Part shown: piece by piece, positions 16,820 to 26,263 of the stretch
Layout: each line of letters opens with the position of its first letter
How positions within the stretch are numbered: position 1 is the first letter of the stretch
Source of the DNA: Streptomyces sp. GESEQ-35
GTDB lineage: Bacteria > Actinomycetota > Actinomycetes > Streptomycetales > Streptomycetaceae
NCBI RefSeq assembly: GCF_017948485.1
Contig: NZ_JAFFSX010000037.1
Coordinates: forward strand, 43,097 to 107,096
Reading direction: 5' to 3'
Length of the DNA: 64,000 bases
The notes under the pieces: generated by a model
The model's input: the letters and a program-made list of their open reading frames with translations, nothing else
What the model was told of the DNA's origin: nothing
The model's database searches: none
Made by a program: the position numbers and the translations under genes

Positions 16820-17863
16820 ATGACGTACCGCACCGATCGCATCGAGCAGCTGTTGGGTGAAGGCGTCCGAGACAAGGTCTACCCAGGCGCTGTGTGGGCC
16901 GTTGGCAACGTCGTCGGCAACGGTGCGTCGGGCACGGCAGGTGTCCTCGACCCCGACGAGCCGGATGCTCCGATGCGCCTGGACACCGTCTTCGACGCTG
17001 CCAGCCTCACCAAGATCCTCGCCGTCTGGTCCTCGATCGGTGCTCTGTGGGAGGACGGCAAGCTCGACCTCGACGCCCCACTCGAATCCTTCTGGCCCGA
17101 GGTCAACGGCCATCCACTCGGAGCGGCGACCACTCGGCACCTCCTGACCCACACCGCCGGCCTCCCGCTGCGGGCCCAGCTCAGGAACCTCTACGGCACC
17201 GACGCCCAGGACATCCGCGACGGCGTCCTGCACGAAGCCCTGCACCGCCAGCCCGGCGAGGCCGTCGAGTATACCGATCGAGCGGCCCTGGTCCTCGGCT
17301 ACCTCGCCGAATACTTGTCGGGCAAGAGCCTCAACTACCTGTCAGTGGAACGGACTTGGCGACCACTAGGCATGCACTCCACCCAATTCGGGCCGCTGCC
17401 GACCGAGGTCGCCGCCCGATGCGCGCCGACCGAACTCGACCAGGACACCGACACCCACCTCAAGGGCGTTGCCCATGACTTCTCCGCCCGACTCCTCGGC
17501 GGAGCATGCGGGATCGCCGGAGCCTTCACGGTCCTCGACGACCTCGCCGTCTTCCTGCGCTACATGCTCGACACCACGACCGCGCCAGCACGCGCCGGGT
17601 TCGGCCCGGCCTGGACAGCAGAGTCACTAACCGTCCAGACCGGAGCCCTGGAACCCGTACGCGGACTGTTCTGGCACCCCGCCCCCGGCACCACCCCCGC
17701 CGACGACATCTGGGCCCATTACGGCTTCACCGGCACCGGCATGTGGATCTCGCCTCGTCAACGACGATGGGCGGTACTTCTGACCAACAAGCTCTACTAC
17801 ACCCGCGACCGCCAATCCCTGACGGACATCCGCAATGCCTTCCGTGGACTCGCCTTCAACTGA
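16820..17863 (+). CDS. Serine hydrolase, class C beta-lactamase/PBP fold
   Basis: 347 residues from ATG 16820, preferred over ATG 16796 because AGGGAG is close upstream. SLTK (Ser-x-x-Lys nucleophile box) is at about 58-61, YTD at the YxN position and HYGFTGTG at the KTG-like position. TRHLLTHTAGLP is typical of the family. No signal peptide is evident, so it is probably an intracellular esterase/amidase-type member rather than a secreted beta-lactamase. It may tailor the product of the upstream operon, but is separated from it by about 125 nt. Confidence 0.85.
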   Translation: MTYRTDRIEQLLGEGVRDKVYPGAVWAVGNVVGNGASGTAGVLDPDEPDAPMRLDTVFDAASLTKILAVWSSIGALWEDGKLDLDAPLESFWPEVNGHPLGAATTRHLLTHTAGLPLRAQLRNLYGTDAQDIRDGVLHEALHRQPGEAVEYTDRAALVLGYLAEYLSGKSLNYLSVERTWRPLGMHSTQFGPLPTEVAARCAPTELDQDTDTHLKGVAHDFSARLLGGACGIAGAFTVLDDLAVFLRYMLDTTTAPARAGFGPAWTAESLTVQTGALEPVRGLFWHPAPGTTPADDIWAHYGFTGTGMWISPRQRRWAVLLTNKLYYTRDRQSLTDIRNAFRGLAFN

Positions 17864-17887
17864 GGCGAAGGTGCGTGCCCAGCGAGC

Positions 17888-18574
17888 TCACCTCGCAGAG
17901 TGAGCCTTGTCGACAGCCCTCGCCAAATGGGCATCGACCAGGCCGGGTGAGCCAGAGACAACCACCAGGACGTTGCCGGTGCGGATCGCCGTCTGCTTGA
18001 TGACGCTGCGGTGCCCGCCTGCGGAGAAGGTGAGCAGTTGGCTCCACTGGTCGTCGCCGAGGTCCGGCGCCGTCGACTTCGCGGTGCCCATGTCGACGAC
18101 AGTGCTGCCGGACGCCACCTGGTAGGAGGGGCAGGAAAGCATCGCGTCGAAGACGTTCCCGATGCCCTTGGACAGCTTCGTCGGCCTGTCGCTGTACAGC
18201 TCTTCGCTCACCTCGGAGGTGCTGCTGCCGGAGTAGGTGAAGGACACCTTCGCCTTGCGGGCGAAATCGAGGCCAGAGCCGGTGACCGCGTCGCTGCCGA
18301 GCTTCTCCAGCCCAGGGCAGCCGATCAGCGTGACGTCGTCGCTGCGGCGAGCGGGCTCGGGCTTGCGGGTGTAGCCCTCGCCCAAGTCGCTCTCGTTCAG
18401 CAGCCGCTGGTTCAGCTGGGCCGAGGACAGTGGTGCCGACGCCGAAGCAGTGTCGCCATCCCGACGTGCGGGCGCGGAGGAGTCGGCGGGTTCCGTGTGG
18501 CTGGCGCAGCCGGTCAGAGCGAAGACGGTGAAGGCGGCGCTCAGGCCCAAGGTGATCGTGGTGGAACGGCGCAT
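17888..18574 (-). CDS. Secreted lipoprotein of the DUF317 module (element A)
   Basis: 228 residues from ATG 18574 with AAGGGG upstream. A basic start, a hydrophobic core and the lipobox LTGC (Cys23) give a type II signal peptide. A Ser/Ala/Asp-rich linker follows, then an alpha/beta domain ending SGSPGLVDAHLARAVDKAHSAR. The paralogue at 52553-53242 shares the same architecture. It resembles sensor-type Streptomyces lipoproteins of the PknH-C/Rv0899 kind, but I cannot assign it. It is last in the leftward module DUF317 / zinc-ribbon protein / lipoprotein. Confidence 0.75.
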   Translation of the reverse strand: MRRSTTITLGLSAAFTVFALTGCASHTEPADSSAPARRDGDTASASAPLSSAQLNQRLLNESDLGEGYTRKPEPARRSDDVTLIGCPGLEKLGSDAVTGSGLDFARKAKVSFTYSGSSTSEVSEELYSDRPTKLSKGIGNVFDAMLSCPSYQVASGSTVVDMGTAKSTAPDLGDDQWSQLLTFSAGGHRSVIKQTAIRTGNVLVVVSGSPGLVDAHLARAVDKAHSAR

Positions 18575-18666
18575 GCAAACCCCTTGGTGGTGCGAGACGG
18601 ACGGTCTGACCGGGTCGGCCCTCCAGGCGCCGACGAACGCAGGGCAGGGAGAGGGGTTTCGGGATC

Positions 18667-19107
18667 TCAGCGGCCGAGGTGCCGCAGACCGTCCTCGAGG
18701 GTGGGGTGGAAACGGTCGACCGGGCCGGAGTTGCGGTTGTACCAGGCGGTATCCAAGCGCGGCTCGTTCGTCTCGTGGCCAGCCGGACAACGCAGCCATA
18801 CCGAGCCGTCACGCATGTTGAAGACGGTCCAGTTCCGGTACGCACCGCAGTGACACGAGTGGACTTCGCCGTCGATGACGAGCGGCAGGTCCCAGCGCAT
18901 CATGAAGCCCGAGACGTCCTGGCGGGTCGGTGCCCGGAACTCCGGTGGCAGGAAGTCGGGCAGCACCGTGGCGTCGGTCGGCGCGGCCGGGGTCGGCCCA
19001 GCGGCCGGGACGGGAGTCTCGGGCCACTCGGCGTGCATGGCCAGCAGCGCCTGGCCGGCACGCTGGGCATCACGGAACTCTCGGTCCGCTCGGTTGCGTC
19101 GGAACAT
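18667..19107 (-). CDS. Small CHC-type protein of the DUF317 module (element A)
   Basis: 146 residues from ATG 19107, supported by GAAGGAG 9 nt upstream. A basic start is followed by a Pro/Ala linker and a conserved C-terminal half. SCHCGAYRNW and LRCPAGHET could together bind zinc. The element-B paralogue (53335-53793) has the fuller CPECGAYRNW / LRCRAGHET. Conservation of this gene between lipoprotein and DUF317 genes in both elements argues for a joint function, which is unknown. Confidence 0.75.
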   Translation of the reverse strand: MFRRNRADREFRDAQRAGQALLAMHAEWPETPVPAAGPTPAAPTDATVLPDFLPPEFRAPTRQDVSGFMMRWDLPLVIDGEVHSCHCGAYRNWTVFNMRDGSVWLRCPAGHETNEPRLDTAWYNRNSGPVDRFHPTLEDGLRHLGR

Positions 19108-19198
19108 GCGGAGGCTCCTTCTGTCACTGATGGGCACGGGAAAGCGGATCTCTCAAAGGAAGTCGGCGTCGAGCAGCGCAAACCACTCCAGGCATCGA

Positions 19199-19993
19199 TC
19201 AGCTACGGCGCACTATCCGAAGTCGGCCGCTAGCGCCCTCGGGCAAAGTGCGGCGGGGCACCGGGACCGGCGAAGCGAGCGAGGAGGCGAACGCCGCGAC
19301 CAGGTCATGGGGAACGCTGGCGCTGAAGCTGGCACACCACAAATACGGAGCGCCGAGGACGGGTTCCGCCCACGCCTGCCAGCCCATCAAGTCGGTGCGC
19401 GGATCGCCATCCTGGACGAGCGGCGGCAGCATCTCCAGCGAGATGTTGCAGGAGAAGCCAGGGTCTGTAGCGGTGGAACGAGGCCGATCCACGTCACGGA
19501 TCCAGCCCCGGGCAGTAAGGGCGTTGAGGACACACTCGTGACCTTCAGGGCCGTCGTAAGACGCAGGACGCGTGCCAAGCGCGACGAGGAAATCGGCGAG
19601 CACCTCGCACGGGACGCCGCCGGTGAAGTACGCGTTCCACGCCGTCATCGCCGCGGCGACGTCAGGGCGAGCGCTGAGCTGCCAGGCCACCGGCAAGCCG
19701 CCAAGCTCAAACGGGTAGGCCGCAAGAATCCACTCAGCACCGCACAGCCCGTCCGGGCTCACGTACAGCAGGGTGTTGCGGGCCGTCGGCCACATCCGCC
19801 AGCCAAGGCCGACCAGGGTCTCACCGATCCGCTCGGCGAGGGCGCCGTCATCACCAGCCAAGTGGCGCGGAGTGACCCAGTACCCCGGGTCGTGTGCGTC
19901 GGAGCGGAAGGGGTTGTCGGGGTGGTGCGGGTGCAGGGGCGTCTCCGTAGACTCGGCGGATGGATCTTCTAGCCGGGCGTCGTACGTTGACAT
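19199..19993 (-). CDS. DUF317 domain protein (element A)
   Basis: 264 residues from ATG 19993 (MSTYDARLEDP), the start conserved in element B. Two DUF317-type repeats are visible: YWVTPRHLAGDD to ARPDVAAAMTAWNAYF, and a second half with DLMGWQAWAEPVLGAPYLWCASFSASVPHDLVAAF. DUF317 proteins are common in streptomycete mobile elements and have no known function. Its native leader is cut 60 nt upstream of the ATG by the Tn7-like transposon, so its original promoter has been separated from it. Confidence 0.85.
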   Translation of the reverse strand: MSTYDARLEDPSAESTETPLHPHHPDNPFRSDAHDPGYWVTPRHLAGDDGALAERIGETLVGLGWRMWPTARNTLLYVSPDGLCGAEWILAAYPFELGGLPVAWQLSARPDVAAAMTAWNAYFTGGVPCEVLADFLVALGTRPASYDGPEGHECVLNALTARGWIRDVDRPRSTATDPGFSCNISLEMLPPLVQDGDPRTDLMGWQAWAEPVLGAPYLWCASFSASVPHDLVAAFASSLASPVPVPRRTLPEGASGRLRIVRRS

Positions 19994-20052
19994 GGGTTGC
20001 GCCCGTGCACCAGACCTTTCGAGATCTGTCCTGTCTGCCCCAAGCGAACTGC

Positions 20053-20127
20053 TGTCCTTTGTCATCCAATCGAGGCGTTTGACGGCGAACTCAGTCGTTT
20101 CGGCTTTTCTGACAGTGAATCTAGTCG
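20053..20127 (+). repeat. Left end of the Tn7-like transposon with TnsB-type repeats
   Basis: The terminus TGTCCTTTG is followed by two direct copies of a repeat of consensus TGACRGYGAAYYYAGTCG, at about 20081-20099 and 20110-20127. The block between terminus and first repeat contains TCATCCAATCGAGGCG, which marks L-type ends. The same L-type block recurs at 34083-34132, 34171-34215, 35908-35951 and 57295-57338. Confidence 0.8.
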
Positions 20128-20154
20128 GAGAGGTGATCACGCTGGGGGTGTCGA

Positions 20155-20913
20155 ATGTCGGTATCGACAGGGGTGGAGAGCACAGCCCCGTACGTCGAGG
20201 TGTCGTGTCGTGTCGCCGACAAGCGCGGGAGTAAGCAGCGTCGTCCGTTGCTGGACTGCGCGACGGCCAGGTTCGAAGACGCTGTGCCGGTCCGGCCGTT
20301 TCGGTGGTCGTGGGGTGGACGCAGTTTCCCCGGGTGGTACTGGGCGGCGACGATGGGGCAGCACGTAGGTTTCGAGTCGTGGTTGGAGCGGGACCGGCTT
20401 GTTCTCATGGACTTCGATCCTGCAGTGGTGGGGATGGCGTCCCAGCCGTTCTGGCTGCACTGGCACGACGGGGAACGTGAGCGTCGGCATGCCCCGGACT
20501 TCTTCGTGCGTCGGGTGGATGGCTCGGCGGTGGTCGTCGATGTCCGTGCCGACGACTGGATCCCTCCGCGGGATGCCGAAGCGTTCGAATTGACGCGCAG
20601 GGCCTGTGCGGAAGTTGGGTGGAGGTTCGAGCGGGTGGGGACGCCGGAGGCAGTGCTACTGGCGAATGTCCGGTGGCTGTCGCGCTACCGGCACCCCCGC
20701 TGCCGACGGGAGCCAATCACAGCTCGGCTGTCGGAGGTCTTCTCGCGGCCGGGGCCGCTGATGGCCGGGGCTGATGCGGCTGGCGATCGGCTCGCGACGC
20801 TGCCTGTGTTGTTCCACCTCTTGTGGAAGCACGAGTTGTCGGCCGAGCAGATGGACACCGAACTGCTCGGGCCGCGCACGGTCGTGCGCCGGGCTGGCGG
20901 GAGTACTGGATGA
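20155..20913 (+). CDS. tnsA: TnsA-like transposon endonuclease subunit
   Basis: 252 residues. The N-terminal nuclease domain shows ESWLERDR (Glu74), RHAPDFFVRR (Asp115) and VVVDVR (129-131), matching the Glu, Asp and D-V-K/R positions of TnsA. The C-terminal half (about 150-250) is helical, as in the TnsC-contacting domain. TnsA cuts the 5' ends at transposon termini, allowing cut-and-paste with TnsB. It starts 28 nt inside the left-end repeats and overlaps tnsB by ATGA. Confidence 0.88.
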   Translation: MSVSTGVESTAPYVEVSCRVADKRGSKQRRPLLDCATARFEDAVPVRPFRWSWGGRSFPGWYWAATMGQHVGFESWLERDRLVLMDFDPAVVGMASQPFWLHWHDGERERRHAPDFFVRRVDGSAVVVDVRADDWIPPRDAEAFELTRRACAEVGWRFERVGTPEAVLLANVRWLSRYRHPRCRREPITARLSEVFSRPGPLMAGADAAGDRLATLPVLFHLLWKHELSAEQMDTELLGPRTVVRRAGGSTG

Positions 20914-22800
20914 CGAGCCAGGAGCGTCGGGTCCCGCCGACGGCGCGGATCGCGGAGTTCCCTAAGAAGGCTGCTGAACAGGCCAGTTGGTGGGAAGGAC
21001 ACATCCTGGAGGTGCTGCACGGGTTGTCGCCGGATGCTCCCCATGGGGCAGTGCCGCGACCGGAGTTCGACCCTCGGCAACATTGCCTGGCCGAGCGGGA
21101 GCGGGCCAAGGCCGCCGAGCTGACAGCGGCGGGCCATCGGATGACGGCCAGCGGCGTCAAGCAGCGGCGCCAGCGTTATCAGCGCGACGGGCTGGTCGGG
21201 CTGGCGGATGGCCGGTGGGCCAAGAAGCTGCCGGACTTCGGCCAGATTTCCCCGTTGGTGGTCGAGGCAATGAGGCAGGCGATCGCCGAGACGTCCGATG
21301 CCTCCTCGAGGACGGTCCGGTTCACTATCTGGCGGACGAAGGAAATCCTGGAGTCCCGCGAGGATGCCGACGGCATCGAATTGCCTACGGAGCGCACGCT
21401 TTATCGGCTGTTCGACAAGTTGGCGGTCGGCACGCACGCGACCGGTTCGGCGAGGACACGCCGCTCGTTGCAGGCGCGTCCGGCCGGCCCGTTCGGGGAG
21501 GTCCCGGCTGTCGCGCCGGGCGAGCTGATGCAGATCGACTCCACTCCGCTGGACGTTTTGGTACGGCTGGACGATGGCATCGCGGAGAAGGTCGAGCTGA
21601 CCGCGCTGGTCGACATCGCGTCCAGGTCGATCACGGCGGCGGTGCTGCGTCCGACGACGAAGGCGGCCGACGCCTCCGCCCTCCTGGCCCGCAGCATCAC
21701 GCCGGAGACGATGCGGCCGGGGTGGCCACAGGCGCTTCGGATGTCCCGGTCGGTCCTGCCGCACCGGCGGCTGCTGGCCTTGGACGAGCGGTTGGAGCGT
21801 GCGGCGGCGAGGCCGGTGATCGTTCCGGAGACGATCGTCTGCGATCACGGCAAGGTGTTCATCTCGCACAACTTCCGTGCCTCCTGCCGCTTCTTGGGCG
21901 TCTCGCTGCAGCCGACGCACAAGGCGTCGCCCTTCGAGAAGGGCGTGATCGAGAAGACGCTGGGATCGGTGGCGACGCTGTTCGCGCAGTTCGTCGCGGG
22001 GTACACCGGCCGCTCGGTGGAGCGCCGTGGCCGGCATGTGGAAGACGGGCCGTTGTGGTCCTTGCCCGAGCTGCAGGACCTGCTGGACGAATGGATCGTC
22101 GGTCTGGCAGAACCGGCCGCACGACGCGCTGCGCGATCCCAGCACGCCGAAGCGAGCGTTCTCGCCGAACGAGAAGTACGCGATGCTGCTGGAGTCGTGC
22201 GGCTACGTTCCGGCCCCGTTGAGCGGCCAGGACTATGTCGAGTTGTTGCCGGAGCGGTGGCACGCGATCAACGCCTACGGCATCCGGATCAAGCGCCGCA
22301 CCTACGACAGCCCGGAGTTGAACCCGCTGCGCCGTCAGCACTCCGGGGTCGAGGAGAAGAAGGGCTTGTGGGAGATCCACTACGACCCCTACGACATCTC
22401 CAGGATTTGGGTACGCGACCGCCGCGGTGAGAGAGACCGGTGGATCACCGTCTTCTGGCGGCACCTGCACCGCGTCGGCGTCCCGTTCGGTGAGATGGCC
22501 TGGGACCACGCTCGTCGGCAGGTTCCGAACGACAGCGAAATCCAGATCGCGGAAGCGGCAGCCGCCCTGCTCAAGCGCGCCCACGACGGCCCTGCGGGCG
22601 AGAAGAGCCCTCCGGTCAAACGATCAAGGAAGGATCGCCGAGTCGCAGCCCGCACCCGAGCGACCGCCCCGAACCGGGAGATCTCTGATCCACCGGCCGA
22701 GAGCGAGCCGATGGACGAGGACACGGCGGACTCCGCGCTGGCAGAGGTCATCCCGCTGGGCCTGTTTGACCCGCTGGCCGATCCTTGGAGGCGCACGTGA
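20910..22800 (+). pseudogene. tnsB: TnsB-like DDE transposase, frame broken at 22104
   Basis: Reading from ATG 20910, an N-terminal HTH region is at about 60-180. The integrase core has Asp210 (QIDSTPLD), Asp312 (VCDHGKVF) and Glu348 (FEKGVIEK), a DDE(35) triad. After GLIxx residue 398 (GGT at 22101-22103) homology moves to the +1 frame, continuing as WQNRPHDALRDP to TGA at 22800. One extra base, or two missing bases, at 22104 breaks the gene. The C-terminal part holds the Mu-type beta-barrel and a basic tail. Either a real mutation or an assembly error; no convincing slippery site is present. Confidence 0.85.
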
Positions 22801-23848
22801 CCATCTCCAAACCGGCGGCCCGACGCATCGTGCTGCAAGAGCCCGACGCCGAGGCCGACCGGCAGCTGAACACGTTGACTGGATGGCGCAGGTTCATCGA
22901 CGGCCCACCCACTCCCCCGGTCTTGGCGTCGCGCGGTGCTTGGCAGCAGATGAACCCAGTCAAGCGGGATCTCTATGACGAGTCCCGCCTTGACCATCAC
23001 GCGCGGATGCTCACCGTCGCCACCCCGTTCGTCGAGCGGACGGCGATCTGCGGCCGTCGTCTGGTGCTGCTGAACCGGCACGCGATCAGCGCCCGCCGCG
23101 GGCTGATCGTTTCCGGCCCGGCGGGAACCGGAAAGACCATCGCCATCGCGCAGTTGGGGCGCTCCCATGAACTCCTGGACGGGCCCGGCACCCCCATGCC
23201 ACAGACCGGATTCCGGTCGTCTATGTCACCGTCCCGCCCGCCGCGACCGCCCGGATGATCGCGACCGAGATCGCACGCTTCCTGGGCCTGCCGGTGCGGG
23301 CCCGCTCGAACATGACGGACATCATCGAGGCTGTCGTCGGGGTCTGCACCGACACCCGCACCGCTCTGGTGCTGGTCGACGAACTCCACAACATCTCGCT
23401 CACCAGCCGCCACGGCGCCGAAGTCGCCGACACCCTCAAGTACTTCTCCGAACGCCTGCCCGCCACCTTCGTCTATGCCGGCATCGACATCGACGAATCC
23501 GGGCTGCTGTCCGGGACACGCGGCGCCCAGATCGCCGGCCGCTTCACCCTGATCCCCTCCCGCCCCTTCCCCTACAACAGCGAATGGAAGGGCCTGGTCG
23601 CCACCATGGAAGACACCCTGCGGCTGCACGAACACCGCTCCGGCACACTCACCGACCTGGACCGCTTCCTGCACAACCACACCGGCGGCATGATCGGATC
23701 TCTCTCCCACGCAATCCGCGGAGCCGCCCTCGACGCCATCCTCACCGGCACCGAGAAGATCACCAAGAAGAGCCTCCAGGCCATTCCGCTCGACCACACC
23801 GCCCACACGACGGCGTCGATGGCCACGAAGACCGCTACGTCCCGATGA
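22797..23848 (+). pseudogene. tnsC: TnsC-like AAA+ ATPase, frame broken at the C-run 23191-23195
   Basis: From GTG 22797 (overlapping the tnsB stop), with Walker A GPAGTGKT at 107-114. The frame fails near residue 132 and homology resumes one base earlier as DRIPVVYVTVPPAATARM. It continues through the Walker B TALVLVDELHNI to TGA at 23846-23848. Adding one C to the CCCCC run restores a single open frame. TnsC links target selection by TniQ to TnsA/TnsB. A -1 slip on CCC is conceivable, but simple deletion or a homopolymer error is likelier. Confidence 0.85.
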
Positions 23849-24531
23849 ACAGTGAACTGCCGCCTCGGTTCGCGCCGCTGCCGGTCCGACTCCGCCCCTG
23901 CTTCGGAGAATCCACCAACTCCTACATCCGGCGCCTGGCCCGCGCCAACCATCTCCAGCCCAGCTTCCTGCACTGCTATCTCTGCGGCCCACCGCAGTGG
24001 TTCGGCAGGCCGCTCCTCGAACACCTCGCCACCACGGCCGGCCACTCGCCCGAAGCACTCGAACGCGCTCTCGCCGACGCCAACTCCCTGGGCGGCACAA
24101 ACAGACCACGTCGACGCCTCCCCAGGAGGAATCCCTTCGCCGGACGCCAGGACCTGGCCCACCGCATCGCCCAAGAGGCCCTCAAGGGGACGCAGATCCG
24201 CACGCTCGCAAAGCGCCACAACCTCCGCTGCTCGGACGTCCGCTTCGCCCTGGAGGTCCCACGCCTGACCACCGCAGAGACGAATCAGGTAACCGACCCC
24301 ATCACAAGGGAACTCGCCGACCTGGTCGAGGGCATGATCGGCAGGAAGCTCAACGGAAGGCAGATCTGGACAGAACTCATGGACCACCACGACTACTTGG
24401 TCACATACGACAGCATCCGCCACTACATCCGTTACACGCGACCCCGAATAGCGTCAGCACGAGCAGACTCGGTGACATCCGCCCCAGTCGATCCAGGTCA
24501 ACTGGCTGTCCACGGTGTCCATGCTAAGTAG
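23845..24531 (+). CDS. tniQ: TniQ-family target-selection protein
   Basis: 228 residues from ATG 23845, overlapping the tnsC stop (ATGA). The N-terminus LPVRLRPCFGESTNSYIRRL matches the TniQ family. It includes a CYLC pair about 50 residues in, and an HTH-like segment (GTQIRTLAKRHNLRCSDVR) follows. TniQ/TnsD proteins pick the target. This is the only such protein in the transposon, so it presumably recognises the attachment site 60 nt upstream of the DUF317 gene (inference). Confidence 0.85.
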   Translation: MNSELPPRFAPLPVRLRPCFGESTNSYIRRLARANHLQPSFLHCYLCGPPQWFGRPLLEHLATTAGHSPEALERALADANSLGGTNRPRRRLPRRNPFAGRQDLAHRIAQEALKGTQIRTLAKRHNLRCSDVRFALEVPRLTTAETNQVTDPITRELADLVEGMIGRKLNGRQIWTELMDHHDYLVTYDSIRHYIRYTRPRIASARADSVTSAPVDPGQLAVHGVHAK

Positions 24532-24729
24532 TGCCTGTTGGTACCGAAGACGCTGAGCAGGCCACTGCCGGCCAGGCGGGTACGGGGACTCCGGCCGGTG
24601 GACAGTGATCGCCTACTTCCAGTGTCGGGCCAGTATTCAGTCCACTGCAGTGCGAGTGGCCCTGTACTGGCCCGCAGGCGCCAGCTCGGATGGACACCAA
24701 GTCCGCTGGCACCATGCGAAAGGCTCTCG

Positions 24730-25578
24730 ATGACCATGCCGCGAACCCGTTCGTTCATGCAGGTCGATGTGTTCTCCGCACAGCCCTACGGCGGCAACCC
24801 GGTCGCGGTCGTGCTGGACGGCACGGACCTGACGGATGAGGAGATGCAGCGCCTGGCGCGTTGGACGAACCTGTCCGAGACCACATTCGTACTGCCCCCC
24901 ACTGCCGCGGAGGCGGACTACCAGCTCCGGATCTATACGCCCGGGGGCGAGCTGCCGTTCGCGGGGCATCCGACCCTCGGTTCTGCGCGGGCCTGGCTGG
25001 AGGGTGGCGGAACGCCACAGCACGCCGACCGGATCGTGCAGGAGTGCGCAGCCGGCCTGGTCACCGTGCGCCGTGGGGACGGCTCACTGTCCTTCGCCGC
25101 CCCGCGCAAGGTGCGCGAAGGCGCGCTCGACGACGCGTATCTGAACCAGATTGTCGCGGCGTTCGGCATCACTCGGGAGCAGGTGCTGGCCCACCAGTGG
25201 GTGGACAACGGGCCTGGCTGGGCGGTGGTCCAGCTGGCCACCGCGCAGGAAGTCCTCGCCCTCGAGCCTGACCTGTCTCTCATCCCGACCGCGATGGTCG
25301 GCGCGATCGGGACCCACCCCGAGGGGTCCTCACACCGCTTCGAGATGCGCACCTTCGCCCCTGGGGCGGGCGTTCCCGAGGACCCGGCTTGCGGCAGCAT
25401 GAATGCCGGCGTCGGGCAGTGGCTCACCGCCACCGGCGGCGCCCCCTCCGCCTACCGGGTCTCGCAGGGCACCCGGCTGGGGCGGGCCGCCAGCATCGAG
25501 ATCACCGCCGATCCGGACGGCACCGTCTGGGTCAGCGGCGCCACCACGGTGTGCATCCGCGGCACCATCACCGCGTGA
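24730..25578 (+). CDS. PhzF-family isomerase/epimerase
   Basis: 282 residues from ATG 24730. The family signature is clear: FMQVDVFSAQPYGGNPVAVVL with Gly-Asn-Pro, LSETTFVLPP with the catalytic Glu, IYTPGGELPFAGHPTLGSA, and EDPACGSMNAGVGQWL. PhzF enzymes have a diaminopimelate-epimerase fold and move protons in small hydroxylated or amino acids. First cargo gene after tniQ, with a 198-nt gap that probably contains its promoter. The substrate is unknown. Confidence 0.88.
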   Translation: MTMPRTRSFMQVDVFSAQPYGGNPVAVVLDGTDLTDEEMQRLARWTNLSETTFVLPPTAAEADYQLRIYTPGGELPFAGHPTLGSARAWLEGGGTPQHADRIVQECAAGLVTVRRGDGSLSFAAPRKVREGALDDAYLNQIVAAFGITREQVLAHQWVDNGPGWAVVQLATAQEVLALEPDLSLIPTAMVGAIGTHPEGSSHRFEMRTFAPGAGVPEDPACGSMNAGVGQWLTATGGAPSAYRVSQGTRLGRAASIEITADPDGTVWVSGATTVCIRGTITA

Positions 25579-25671
25579 CAGTCCCACCGCCCGCGCCGGC
25601 GCGGCACCCACCGACTCCGGTCATGGGACGACCGTCACCGTGGGTCGCGCGGGCCGCAGACAGCTGGGCTG

Positions 25672-26109
25672 TCATGCCGCGTCGAGTGTCTTCATGATGA
25701 CGAAGCTGTTGACCGTGCCGACGCCGGGCAGGGCGGCCAGCTGATTGGCGTGGAAGTCCTCGTAAGCGGGCAGGTCGGCGACCTCCACCTGCAGCAGGTA
25801 GTCGAAGTTGCCGGTGATGTGGTGGCAGGCGGTCACCTCCGGCAGCTCCATCACCTGTTCCTCGAAGGCGACCACCGCTGCGCGGGTGTGCCGCATCAGC
25901 CGCACCCCTGCGAAGACGCGCAGCCCGCGGCCGACCGCCGCAGGGTCGATCAGCGCCCGGTAGCCGCGGATGACCCCGGTCTCCTCCAGCTGCCGTACGC
26001 GCCGCAGGCATGGGGAAGGCGTCAGTCCGACGCGGGCGGCAAGCTCGTTGTTGCTGATACGGCCGTCGCGTTCGAGTACGGCCAGGATCGAGCGGTCCAC
26101 TTCATCCAT
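25672..26109 (-). CDS. Lrp/AsnC-family regulator
   Basis: 145 residues from ATG 26109 (MDEVDRSIL). The HTH is at about 20-45 (ISNNELAARVGLTPSPCLRR), followed by a RAM ligand-binding domain. It is divergent from the methionine-gamma-lyase-like gene with about 155 nt between them. In Pseudomonas putida the Lrp-type MdeR is likewise divergent from the methionine gamma-lyase gene and activates it, so amino-acid-responsive control of the operon at 26264-30714 is likely. Confidence 0.88.
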   Translation of the reverse strand: MDEVDRSILAVLERDGRISNNELAARVGLTPSPCLRRVRQLEETGVIRGYRALIDPAAVGRGLRVFAGVRLMRHTRAAVVAFEEQVMELPEVTACHHITGNFDYLLQVEVADLPAYEDFHANQLAALPGVGTVNSFVIMKTLDAA

Positions 26110-26263
26110 GGCAGCAGGATATTGCTTGAGAGACTTGTGTAGCGCAAACAGATGCCGCGCTTGGACGCAAGATACTGCCAAGGTTGCTGGCAACCGGGTC
26201 AGGGTGGCGTCACCGGCAGCCATGCTGGTTATGGACATAGCGTCGAATTCCGGAAGGGCAGCC

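Noticed and set aside
23187..23200. Programmed -1 frameshifting in tnsC as the main explanation
   Set aside because: Only the CCC codon could re-pair after slipping. There is no classical X-XXY-YYZ heptamer, and similar breaks occur in unrelated genes nearby.
23167..23844. The tniQ frame stays open far upstream (from 23167)
   Set aside because: The upstream part is an Arg/Pro/His-rich shadow of tnsC. TniQ homology starts at ATG 23845, which overlaps the tnsC stop.
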